Origin: Selaginella moellendorffii
Lineage: Eukaryota; Streptophyta; Lycopodiopsida; Selaginellales; Selaginellaceae
DNA: 64,000 nucleotides
Direction: 5' to 3'
NCBI RefSeq assembly: GCF_000143415.4
Contig: NW_003314334.1
Coordinates: forward strand, 18,695-82,694
Shown piece after piece: positions 11,141-20,210 of this stretch (the first letter of the stretch is position 1; each line of letters opens with the position of its first letter). Under the pieces are notes generated by a model. The model saw only the letters and a program-made list of their open reading frames with translations. It did not search any database and was not told the origin of the DNA. The position numbers were made by a program, and so were the translations under genes.

Positions 11141-11527
11141 TGTCAAGACCCCCAACAAGATCAAGAGTAGAAAATGCTAAAGACAAAGAGAAAAAGCTAG
11201 TGAAAACAAAGAAGAGGCCTTAGACTGGCGTTGATTCAGATTGTGGAGAAATGGAACAAGGCTAACCTATATATACTATAGGTTGATGAAGCTCCACCAC
11301 TCTTGGATCGAGGACGGCCTAAATATAGTTGAGGTCAAGGAGGCGCCACATCAATATCAGGAATGTGGCTCGAGACTCAGGAATCGGGAAGTGTCTTGAG
11401 AGTTAGGAATAGGGAAGTGTCTCGAGAGTCAGGAATAGGGAAGTGTCTCGAGAATCAGGAATGTGGTCTGCAGGTCAGGAATCCGGCAAGAGTCAGGAAT
11501 ATGGCAAGAATTGGGGAATTCCTGACA
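11141..11527 (-). repeat. Element E 5' LTR (387 bp)
   Basis: The terminal inverted repeat TGTCA...TGACA marks both ends. On the minus strand the LTR runs from 11,527 (TGTCAGGAATTCCCC) to 11,141 (GTCTTGACA). A TATA-like element (TATATATA, 11,268-11,280) sits mid-LTR. Roughly four tandem copies of a ~27-bp unit (GTGTCTCGAGAGTCAGGAAT) occupy 11,365-11,460, in the promoter-proximal U3 part. The LTR interrupts the LINE helical region at 11,528, so E inserted into the LINE. No 3' LTR is present, and the primer site could not be identified. Confidence 0.7.
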
Positions 11528-12635
11528 AATGCCTCTGTAGAAGGCCTTGTTCAGCAGCCGCTCGTTTACAGCCCATGAGTCCTCCTGAGTATGCACTCTA
11601 GAGCTCCAAGCCACGAATTCCCTCTGCTGTAGTTCTGCTTCCCTCTGATCCAGGGCCGCCTGCCACCTTCCTGCGTCCTTGGCCGTCAGCACCATCCTCT
11701 GAGCTGCTGCCACCTTCTTCCTTGCTAGGCGCAGCTCCTTCATTACTTCACCCTTTATTGCCCTCTGTCTCTCTCGCAGCTGGTCCGAGCAGTCTTGTAG
11801 CACTGTGGTGAGCACCAGTTCGCTTCCCTCCAGAATCTGCCAGGGTGTGGATTGAGATGGCTCGCTGCACTGCTTTACCTTTGTCTTTCTGGAGCTTGAT
11901 TGTACACCAGACTGGGTCGTGGTCCAAAAAAGAGGGGAAACACAGCCACGTCTTGAGACTCCCGCCATCTTTTCTCACTCTAGGGGAAGCGTAGATCCTG
12001 TCCAGTCGTGACTGACAGCTTGTTGACTCCCGACGGGTGTAGGGATGTGCATGGGGGGCGAATCCTTCCTCGTGCTGCAAGTCCACGAGGTCCAGCTGTT
12101 CTGCCAGTGCCAGCCATTGCAGTTGTTCCCGGCCTTGGATGGTCTCTTGGCCTCCTCTCTTGTCCTCTGTGTTCTCCACCATGTTAAAATCCCCTAGCAC
12201 CAGCCAATGCTCTGCCCAGCCTCTTGTTTTCAATCGAAGTTCTTCCCAGAAAAGGGTTTGAGCCTGTCTGTTGGTTGGGGCGTAGACGTTTAGGATCCCC
12301 ACTCATCCAAAATGTAGGCTGAGCACCAGGAGCTGCGCTCTCCCCGGCACCAACACTTCATGATCCCTTGCTTGTGCTGACCATCTGGTGGAGACCACAA
12401 TGGCTGTGCCCCCCCCTGGCCTAGACCGAGCTGCATTCCACCAAGTTTTCCCTCTCATGCCGAAGTTGTAGTCCGGTTCAGCGTCCATCTTATGTTCCTA
12501 GATGCATAGAAAGTCTATCCCGCCTTCCAGTCCCAACTCCCTTATATGCGACTTGAGTTGGATTTTTTTGTGGAGCCTATTGTCCGTGGAACTGAGGCCT
12601 CGGCAATTCCACGTCAAGCATGTTAGGGTCGTCAT
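11528..12635 (-). pseudogene. LINE ORF2: endonuclease domain, RT missing
   Basis: Reading on the minus strand from the ATG at 12,635, the frame shows the apurinic/EEP endonuclease of plant LINEs: LTWNCRGL, GILNVYAPT, LVLGDFNMVE, SRLDRIYAS and FLDHDPVW. In-frame stops occur at about 12,498 (TAG) and 12,303 (TGA), and a frameshift lies near 11,870-11,970. A helical linker follows (LRLARKKVAAAQRM, WAVNERLLNKAFYRG), then the sequence is cut at 11,528 by the LTR of element E. The RT and RNase H parts are absent from the window. The endonuclease nicks target DNA for target-primed reverse transcription; this copy is dead. Confidence 0.85.
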
Positions 12636-13376
12636 GGCCCGACATACTTCCAGGAGAACCTGTTGGTGCTTGGCTGCGCCCTCCACTCTGTGGAGATGGT
12701 CCACACTGCTGTTGGCTTCCCTCGGTGTCTGGCCCAAGAGAAGCCCCGTACCATGTATTTTGCGAATCCTGTCCACTCTGTTATCGCTCGCTCCATCCGA
12801 GTCTGGTAGTCTCCGAGAGCTACTATCTCTGGGAAAGTCCCATTTCCCCGCTGGACCAGCCAATCTCCTGCCTCTGATGTTGCCAGCTCTCGCTTTGGGG
12901 GAATCCATCGGATCGCCAAATTCACTGTTTTGGGGAGTACTGTCTGGAAGCCTTCCATGCTGGTTTCCACTGAGGGACCTTCAAAAAGCCTGCACTTGGA
13001 GCCCGAACCTGCTACAGGTGGGGCCATCGGGAACCTGATGTGCGGGGCACTAGCTGGTTCACGTTATAGTAGCATCTTTTCTTCCTCCACTGGAAGCTCG
13101 AATGGCCGTTCCGGGGCCAGTTTCTCCGTCCTCGCTGTACATGCCATCTCCTGGTGGCCCAGCTTCTGACAGATCCTGCATCTTCTTCCTGTGACCTCTG
13201 TTTGGACCCTGATGTATTGTCCCAATACAGCCAACAACGTTGGGGTCTCTGCTGGAGAGTCTACAAAGACTTTTAGCCTGATCGGCCCTAGCACTCCGCC
13301 AGCTTCCACAGTATCCAGCCCTAAAGCAATATTCCCAATACTGCTTTCCACCAACTCTTTCACCACGTCCTGTGAT
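12632..13376 (-). pseudogene. LINE ORF1, 3' portion with zinc knuckle
   Basis: This is the downstream half of the LINE ORF1 that continues from 26,095. Across the 5-bp target duplication of element A the reading frame is uninterrupted. It carries GPIRLKVFVDSP (the end of a DUF4283-like module), then a CX2CX4HX4C zinc knuckle (CRICQKLGHQEMAC, about 13,140-13,182). A TAA at 13,064-13,066 breaks the frame, after which it stays open to 12,632. ORF1 proteins bind LINE RNA. The stop codon marks this as a pseudogene independent of the element A insertion. Confidence 0.8.
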
Positions 13377-14560
13377 TGTAAGGAACCAACTCCCCGAGAT
13401 GTCGTAGGCTAAAGGATCCCCGAAAGCTTGACCGAAATGACAAAGAGTTCATCGGATAGGACCAAGTCGAAGATCGAGTCCAAGACTGACTTTGAGACCG
13501 AGTTCGAGATAGAGTCCGGGATCGAGCCGAGGCCGAATCGGAGACCGAGATCAAGACCGAGTTCAAGACCGAGTTCGAGACGGAGTCCGAGATCCAAATC
13601 GGGTCCGAGACCGAGTCCGAGGTCGAGTCAGAAGTCGAGTCTGAGATCGGGTCTGAGATCAAGTCCGAGATCGAGTCCGAGACCGAGTCTGAAGTCGGGT
13701 CCGAGACCGAGTCCGAAGTCGGTTCCGAGATCGAGTCCGAGATCGATTCTGAGACTAAGTCCACATACTAATATAGCTCAAGGGGTGAAAGCCCAAAGTG
13801 TGTGTCTCCCAGGGGGGGGGGGGGGGCTGCAGGGGGTTCCAAAAGTATAGTAGGGATAGTGAGGTCCAGAAACCAGTCTTGAAGGAACTCTCCAGTGGTG
13901 CTTCCAAACTGACTTGAGGTTGAGACTTGGGCCGAGGGGCCTTGGGTGGGAGTGAGCATGGGCTTGGGTGGTGCCGGAGGGGCCACCCAGGGAAGTGCTC
14001 AAGAGCAGCTCCCACTCCTGAAAGGGAAACTGACTGCGGTGCTCCCGGCTCATGTGGAGTGGTGCCCCACTTAAGTACCTTGTGGCTCATTGGTCCTCGC
14101 CCTTCCTAAGGGCTTGGGCCTTCCCTTCGGGATGGAAGTGGGGGGTAGAGGTACCCATACTAGGCCGTTAGGCCACGGTGTTTCATCCCGACGTCCCGAA
14201 GCAAGTGCTGCACCCAAGGCTTAGGATTTAGAGGGTCCCATGATCAAGTCTTGTAGTACCAAGAGGTGTTAGGAATCTTGAGGCTTGGTGTGCTTGGCTG
14301 CTTGTGCCTGCTGGGAGTGTAGCCGAACCTTAAGTCCAGTCTAACCCAAGGAGGGGGATTGGGAGAGATTTGGGAATCCGTAGATGGATGGCTAACACTC
14401 CATTGCTCATGCAGTGAGTAGCTGAAACCAAGTAGGACCAAGTGGGAGCTGGTACCATAGGCGAGAACCTTGGCGAGGGAACTTTGCACAATCCAAAACA
14501 GAGTTGATCGGATAGACGAGGTAAGCTGACAAATTGGAAAAGAAAAATTTGTGGCTTACA
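13377..14560 (+). repeat. Chromovirus A 5' LTR (1184 bp)
   Basis: The LTR begins TGTAAGGAACC and ends TTGTGGCTTACA, directly followed by the primer site. Positions 13,455-13,760 are GAGTCC/GATCGA minisatellite, which keeps every frame open (false Ser-Asp ORFs). A poly-G run stands at about 13,813-13,828. The 3' LTR lacks part of the minisatellite. Confidence 0.92.
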
Positions 14561-14562
14561 AT

Positions 14563-14577
14563 TTGGTATCGGAGCCT
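14563..14577 (+). promoter_or_regulatory. Chromovirus A primer binding site
   Basis: TTGGTATCGGAGCC begins 2 nt after the LTR and complements the 3' end of initiator tRNA-Met (TGGTATCAGAGC in the canonical plant site, one mismatch). It marks the start of minus-strand DNA synthesis. Confidence 0.85.
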
Positions 14578-14619
14578 GTTCCTCAGTTCTAGCGAAGGAT
14601 AGAGGCAGATTGCTGGGAG

Positions 14620-15812
14620 ATGCCAAGGGCAGGACGTAAGCGAACCCAGACGGAGATGGAACCTCCTCCAGAGCTGGAGCCTCCGGTTGAACAGGAGGCT
14701 ATGGATGAGGAATCCTTGCATGACAGGACTCTAGTGAGGCAACTTCCAAACAGGAGTCTGGTGGTGAGGTTCGGTCGTCCAAGGCTCGATTGGACGTTCT
14801 AGAAGGACAATTGGCACAAACCAATGCCCTGCTAGAGACTCTCGTACGCAAGTTAAAGCGTGACGAGAAGCGGAAGAAAAAGCGAAAGACTGCAGATGCT
14901 GGCAGTGTAGAGGGTGCAGACCCTTCGGTAGGCACTGAGGCAGAACCAAACAAGGTCGAACAGACCGAAGTGGAATCAGTCCCTCAGGCAGTTCCCAAGT
15001 ACAAACGAAAGCCCCCACCAGTCTTCAAGGGAGTGAATGACTATAAGGTGGTGGAGGATTGGTTTTATGATATGGAGGACTACTTCCGAGCGTTGCGGTT
15101 ACCAAGCTCGGAGAAAGTCCCATGTGCAAAACCATACTTGGCAGATAATGCCAAGTCTTGGTGGAAAACGACAGAGGCCAACGAAGGACCAGTGGCCACT
15201 TGGGAAATGATGAAGGCGAGGATTCGTGCGACTTATGTTCCTCCGAATGCTACTCTGCATCTAAGAGACGAGCTGAGTAGGCTGAGGCAGACCGGAACCA
15301 TTCAGGAGTATGTGAATGGGTTTATGGCAAAGAGGATACTTGTCACGGACATGGGGGATATGGATGCGTTCCATGCCTTCATATCAGATTTGCAAACCTA
15401 GGCTCGCGGTGAGGTGATGTGGTGGAACCCGACCAATTACAAGGAAGCGTTGGATGCAGCCATCAAGGTGCATTTCAACGATAACCTGCGAAAGGGAAAC
15501 ACGACGGGGTCGGGGTCCACGTTTAGCAAAGGGGCCAAACCAAGGGGAACGTATAGCCGAGGGAAATTCAAGAAGAGTTTCTCTAAGAATGAGTCCTCGG
15601 GGTTCCGGAAAGGCAAATCCGGTGGCCAGCGAGCGAGTACGTGGGGGAGTGAAGCGAAAAGAGACAAACTCACGGATAAGAAGGTCAAGTCATATAGCAG
15701 CGTGGGAAACAACGTATGCTACAACTGCGGTGAAGTGGGACACTTTTCGAGGGAATGTCCCTACCCGAAGAAGGCCAGAGCCAATATGGTCATCAAGTCG
15801 GGTGAAGTCTAA
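14620..15812 (+). pseudogene. gag: Chromovirus A gag
   Basis: Translation probably starts at ATG 14,620 (MPRAGRKRTQ). A 1-nt shift near 14,750 moves the frame to the one that reads VRSSKARLDVLEGQLAQ onward. The capsid core includes PPPVFKGVNDYKVVEDWFYDMEDYF and AKSWWKT; the zinc knuckle is CYNCGEVGHFSREC (about 15,717-15,760). A TAG at 15,399-15,401 and a TAA at 15,810-15,812 interrupt the frame. Gag and pol share one frame (15,867 onward), so the intact ancestor probably made one Gag-Pol polyprotein. The basic Gly/Ser-rich region before the knuckle fits RNA binding. Confidence 0.85.
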
Positions 15813-18492
15813 ACTGAGGTATGTGATCCAGTCCCTAACTCAAAGTTACTCATTACACGAGCAACTTTGGTAGAGAGTTGTTCGCGACATCTACTAGCCC
15901 TCCGAGGGAAGCTCGAAGGTAGCTTTGTTAAGATCCTTATTGACACAGGTGCTTCAGATAATTTTGTGGCTGCAGATATAGTCCGGCAAGCCGGACTAAC
16001 AGTGCAGCGGCTAGGCGAACCAAGGACTATAGAGTTTGTTCAAGGTAGCCAAAGCACCGATGAGGTACTTCGACAAGTGAGAGTCGAAGTGGGGACATGG
16101 AAGGTGGACATGGATTTCACCGTGTTAGACATATCGGGATTTGACGTGATCTTCAGAATGGATTGGTTCCATCTGTTCGTGGTAGCCTTGCATGGACAAG
16201 GTAGAAACCTTGTGGTACTGGCAAATGCCACAGGAAGAAGATCTAGGGTGGAGGCCCAAGATCTAAAGGTAGGGCAAAGCAAGGCCAAAGAATCCTGCTT
16301 AAACCTGGTGTCCACAAGAGGACAACTCACTAAAGGAACTAAGGCAGCCTTTTTGTGCTTACTCTTGGTGAAGAGTGATAAAAAGACAGGAACGGAAGAA
16401 GTACCTTTAGTGATCCAGTGGGTGTTGGACCAATTCCAGGATACCATGCCGGAGGAGCTACTGGCGGGGTTGCCCCCAACACGACCGATAGAACATAAGA
16501 TTGAGCTGGTCGAGGGTGCTGAGGCGGTGGTTCGTCCTCCTTATCGTTTGAACGAAAAAGAACTCAAGGAGCTCAAATGCCAACTAGAGGAGTTGGTGGA
16601 CAAAGGGTATGTTAGGTTGAGCAAGTCACCGTATGGGGCGCCAGTGTTATTTGTGAAAAAGAAAGATGGATCTATGCGCATGTGCATAGACTACCGATTG
16701 CTCAACAAATATACAAAGAAGAACAAGTACCCTTTGCCAAGGATTGAAGACCTGTTCGATAGGTTGGGAAAGGCAAAATACTTCTCGAGGATTGACCTAA
16801 GGTCAGGATACTACCAGATCAAGGTAGCCGAGGAAGATGTCGAGAAGACAACTTGTCGAACGAGGTATGGGAGCTTTGAGTTTCTGGTGATGCCCTTCGG
16901 GCTATGCAATGCGCCGGCAATGTTTTCGGCACTGACGAACCACATCTTTGTACCCTATCTGGATCACTTTGTGGTCGTCTATATCGACAACATCCTGATT
17001 TATAGCGAGACGCTAGAGGAGCATGCCAAACACTTGGCGAAGGTGTTTGAGAAACTAAGGGAACACAAACTGTATGCTAAAGAGAGCAAATGTGACTTTG
17101 CTCAACAAGAGGTAAAATTTCTCAGGCATGTGGTGGGTCAGGACGGGCTCAAGGTGGACCCAGAGAAGGTCCAAGTGATCCAGGAATGGGAGCGACCATC
17201 GAATGTACATGAGTTGAGGGCATTCTTGGGGCTATGCAACTACTACCGACAGTTTATCAGACACTATTCGAGAGTAGCCCTGCCCTTAACGGACCAAACA
17301 GGAAAAGGGAAGATGGTATGGACAGCGGAATGTGAGGTAGCATTCGTCCACCTCAAAGGGAAGTTGAGGAAGGCTCCCGTGTTGGCATTACCAGACTTTG
17401 GTAAGGACTTTGAGGTAGAAATAGATGCTTCGGACTTTGCGTTGGGCGCAGTTTTGAAGCAAGACAACCATCCGGTAGTGTTCTTCTCGAAGAAGTTGGA
17501 CAAGGCTCAAAGGAAGTGGCCTGCCCACAAGAAGGAACTATTTGCGGTGGTCAAGGCTCTCAAGGAGTGGCGACACTACCTTGGGAGACACTTCAAGTTT
17601 TACACGGACAATGTGGCAACGAAACACTTCTTGTCACAGCCCGACCTGAGAGGGAAACAAGGTCGGTGGGCCAATGCCTTGGCCGAGTTTGATTGCAAAA
17701 TTCTGTACAAGCCTGGGAAGAGCAACATCATGGCAGATGCACTAAGTCGAAAAGCGAGCTTGAGGTTGGCAATATCCAGTGCAACAGCAACCTTTTGGGA
17801 CGATGTGCAGACAGCATATGAGAACGATGGTCTAGCACAAGAAGTGTTGTTGAGGAATCTAGAGGCACGGAAAGCTCACCAGAGAGGTGAGCTACCAACG
17901 GAAGAGAAAACGGGCTATGCGGAATGCAACAGACTCATCTATTACAAGCAAACGAGGGTGTATGTTCCAGAAAGGGAACTAAGGAAGGCAGCCTTAGAAG
18001 AGTGTCATGACGGACCTCTTGCGGGGCACGGCGGAGTGCCCAAGATGATGGGCTTACTCAAGAGGAAGTACCATTGGCCAGATATGGCTAAGGACGTCCA
18101 AGACTATGTAAAAACATGTCTAACATGTCAGCAGGTAAAAGCCGTGACTAAGGCTAGTGGGGGCTTGTTGCAAAGCATCCCAATTCTAGATTGTCCGTGG
18201 AAATGTCTTACGATAGACTTCATCACGGGACTCCCCCCAAGCGAGGGGTTTGATGCGATATTCGTGGTGGTGGACCGATTTTCGAAAATGGCACATTTCA
18301 TACCCACCATAACAGAGGTGGATGCGGAAGGTGTGGCGAAGCTATTCTTCGAAAAAGTGGTTCGAGTGCGGGGAAGACCGGAAGAGATCATCTCAGATCG
18401 AGATAAGATCTTCACCAGTAGGTTCTGGAGGACTCTCCTGGAACAGTATCGCACCAAGTTGAAATTCAGCACAGCCTATCACCCATAGACAG

Positions 18493-18538
18493 GTATGGGG
18501 TATTAAGTCAAGTTGTTGGCACTAACACTTCTTGACAG
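18493..18538 (+). other. Putative 46-nt intron in chromovirus A integrase
   Basis: The segment starts GTATGG, has CACTAAC near its 3' end and finishes TTGACAG. Removing it joins the HP-stop-T half of the conserved HPQTDGQTERVN motif to its second half in frame. Exact restoration of a universally conserved motif is strong evidence for an intron or intron-like insertion. Confidence 0.7.
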
Positions 18539-18956
18539 ACGGACAAACGGAAAGGGTGAATAGGCAGCTAGAGGATTATTTGCGATGCTATGTCTCGGGA
18601 GACCAGACCGATTGGGTAAGTCATTTGGGACTTGCGGAAATGTGTTATAACAACTCACCACATTCGAGTGTCGGGGTGAGTCCATGGGAAGTCATCAATG
18701 GGCGAGCTATTGAAGGTCCTGTGGAACTCGGCGTGGCCGAGTATCATGGAGAGTTGCACGCAGTGGAGGCATTCACGGCGGAAAGACTCAGCATTTGGAA
18801 TCTAGTGAGGGATTCCTTGGAATGGGCTCAACAAAGGCAAACCAAATACGCGAACCAGAAGCGTCGGGATGTAGAGTTCCAAGCTGGGGAGAAGGTGTGG
18901 CTGAACACCAAGAACCTCAGACTACCAAGTGGGATCAGTCGAAAGTTGACCCGAAG

Positions 18957-19008
18957 GTAAAGATGCATGTATTCCTGTAAATGAATTGATCTTGAGTTCC
19001 TTAAGCAG
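18957..19008 (+). other. Putative 52-nt intron before the GPY motif
   Basis: The segment runs from GTAAAGATG to CCTTAAGCAG. Excision joins KLTRR to FAGPYEI, the usual continuous order of Ty3/gypsy integrase C-termini, and corrects the second frame change. Length and ends match the short introns of the transposon X gene. Confidence 0.7.
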
Positions 19009-19390
19009 GTTCGCGGGTCCTTACGAGATTGAGGCACGAATCGGTAAAGTGGCTTACTGTCTCCGACGTCCTCGAGAGATGGGGAAGATGCATCCAGTGT
19101 TCCACGTGAACTTACTCAAGCCGTACCTTGAGGATCCGCTTCACAAGGACCAAGTGAGACCTTTACCTGAGGTTATCCAAGGGGAAGAGGAATACGAAGT
19201 CGAGGCCATCCTCAATGCGCGCAAGAGCAAGCGACAAGGACGTGACGTGAGAGAGTTCCATATGAAGTGGAAAGGATTTCCATACTACGAAGCAACATGG
19301 GAACTAGAGGAGAACCTAGCGAACGCGCGAGATCTAGTGGAGGAATTTCTGCAAGGCAAAACTCTATGTACTTATGCAAAGTTCAATTAA

Positions 19391-19903
19391 AAATATCAAT
19401 TTGCAAAGTTGAGCAAGTGGCATATGTTGGGACCCGAAGGTGCGCCGAAGGTAAGCTAATTAGCATGGGTTGGATAGGTCGACCAGGCGTAGGGCACTAC
19501 GCCCGACTCCCTGTGGGGATGTCAAATCCGTAGACGTATTCTACGGAGGTTGGGTTTGAGTCCCAACCCCCTAGTAAAGCAAGGCTTGGTTCAAGTCCCG
19601 ACCCCATACTAGGGCGTGGTGAGGTGAGGGGTATAGGGACACCTATATTTCGTTGTCATGGGCTCTTGGCCGGGGAGATTGTTAGGCACCAGGTCAGGAT
19701 AATAGGATAAGGAAAGGGCCCTGCAATCAAGTGATCACCCCTTTAGCCAGTTGGCTTAGGGTGTAAGGGATAGGATCCTAACATTGGTATCGGAGCCGAG
19801 TTCGATTCTCGTGGCTGACGAGTGGGGCAGGAATATTCTGAAGGAATATTCAACATGGTGGATCTAGCTTGGTCGGCCATCGCAACCAATCCTCTGATAC
19901 CAA
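19391..19903 (+). other. Chromovirus A 3' region with a 104-bp LTR-like unit
   Basis: This stretch is non-coding. A purine tract (GGCCGGGGAGAT) precedes a 104-bp unit at 19,680-19,783 bounded by TGTTAGG and CCTAACA, and that unit is followed by TTGGTATCGGAGCCGAG, a tRNA-Met primer-site-like sequence. It looks like a tiny LTR with PPT and primer site, but no second copy was found in the window. Positions 19,866-19,903 duplicate the 38 nt that follow the 5' LTR of element B. Confidence 0.45.
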
Positions 19904-20136
19904 TGTTATGATTCGGCACAAAAAGACAAAGATCTCGTTGCCCTAGACTATGCTACGCCACCTCTTGAGGTTCCTCACCACCCAACCACCCCCGAGCTAC
20001 CTCAAAAGCTCCACTGCGCCGCCGCTCCACTGTGAGCCCTAGGGTAGGTTAAGTCCCTTACCCTAACATGCCTTAATATACCCTTGAGCCTCCCTTTGAC
20101 CGACGTTGACCACGTAGTCAAAGCTGGCGCCTAACA
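19904..20136 (-). repeat. Element B 3' LTR (233 bp)
   Basis: Bounded on the plus strand by TGTTATGATTCGG and GGCGCCTAACA. The adjacent plus-strand tract TTCTTCCCCCCCA (20,138-20,150) is the complement of a polypurine tract GGGGGGGAAGAA, the expected primer for plus-strand DNA synthesis. Confidence 0.9.
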
Positions 20137-20210
20137 ATTCTTCCCCCCCAACAAAGTCCTTGTCCCAAGGACGAGTTGTACCGGTGATCACCCTTTCTGG
20201 GGAATCCTGC

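Larger units (their letters stand above)
15813..19390 (+). pseudogene. pol: Chromovirus A pol with chromodomain and two putative introns
   Basis: Domains in order: aspartic protease ([11 protein letters not shown], about 15,930), RT ([14 protein letters not shown]; active site YIDN instead of YxDD, 16,981-16,992), RNase H ([13 protein letters not shown]), integrase with HHCC zinc finger ([10 protein letters not shown] ... CLTCQQVK) and DDE core ([17 protein letters not shown]), GPY motif (FAGPYEI), and a chromodomain (VEAILNARKSKR ... HMKWKGFPYYEATWE, 19,195-19,360). A TAG at 18,486-18,488 replaces Gln of HPQTDG. The frame continues only if two short GT-AG segments (18,493-18,538 and 18,957-19,008) are removed. 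The chromodomain normally steers integration to particular chromatin. The YIDN change alone would disable RT. Confidence 0.9.

Noticed and set aside
13360-14090. Open frames with Ser-Asp and Pro-rich repeats, duplicated at 24,969-25,624
   Set aside because: They lie inside the two LTRs of chromovirus A and start or stop in minisatellite and poly-G tracts. They are not genes.
19784-19810. tRNA-like sequence GGTATCGGAGCC...GTTCGATTCTC as a tRNA gene
   Set aside because: Only a T-arm-like and acceptor-complement stretch is present, with no anticodon arm or A box at proper spacing. A primer binding site explains it better.
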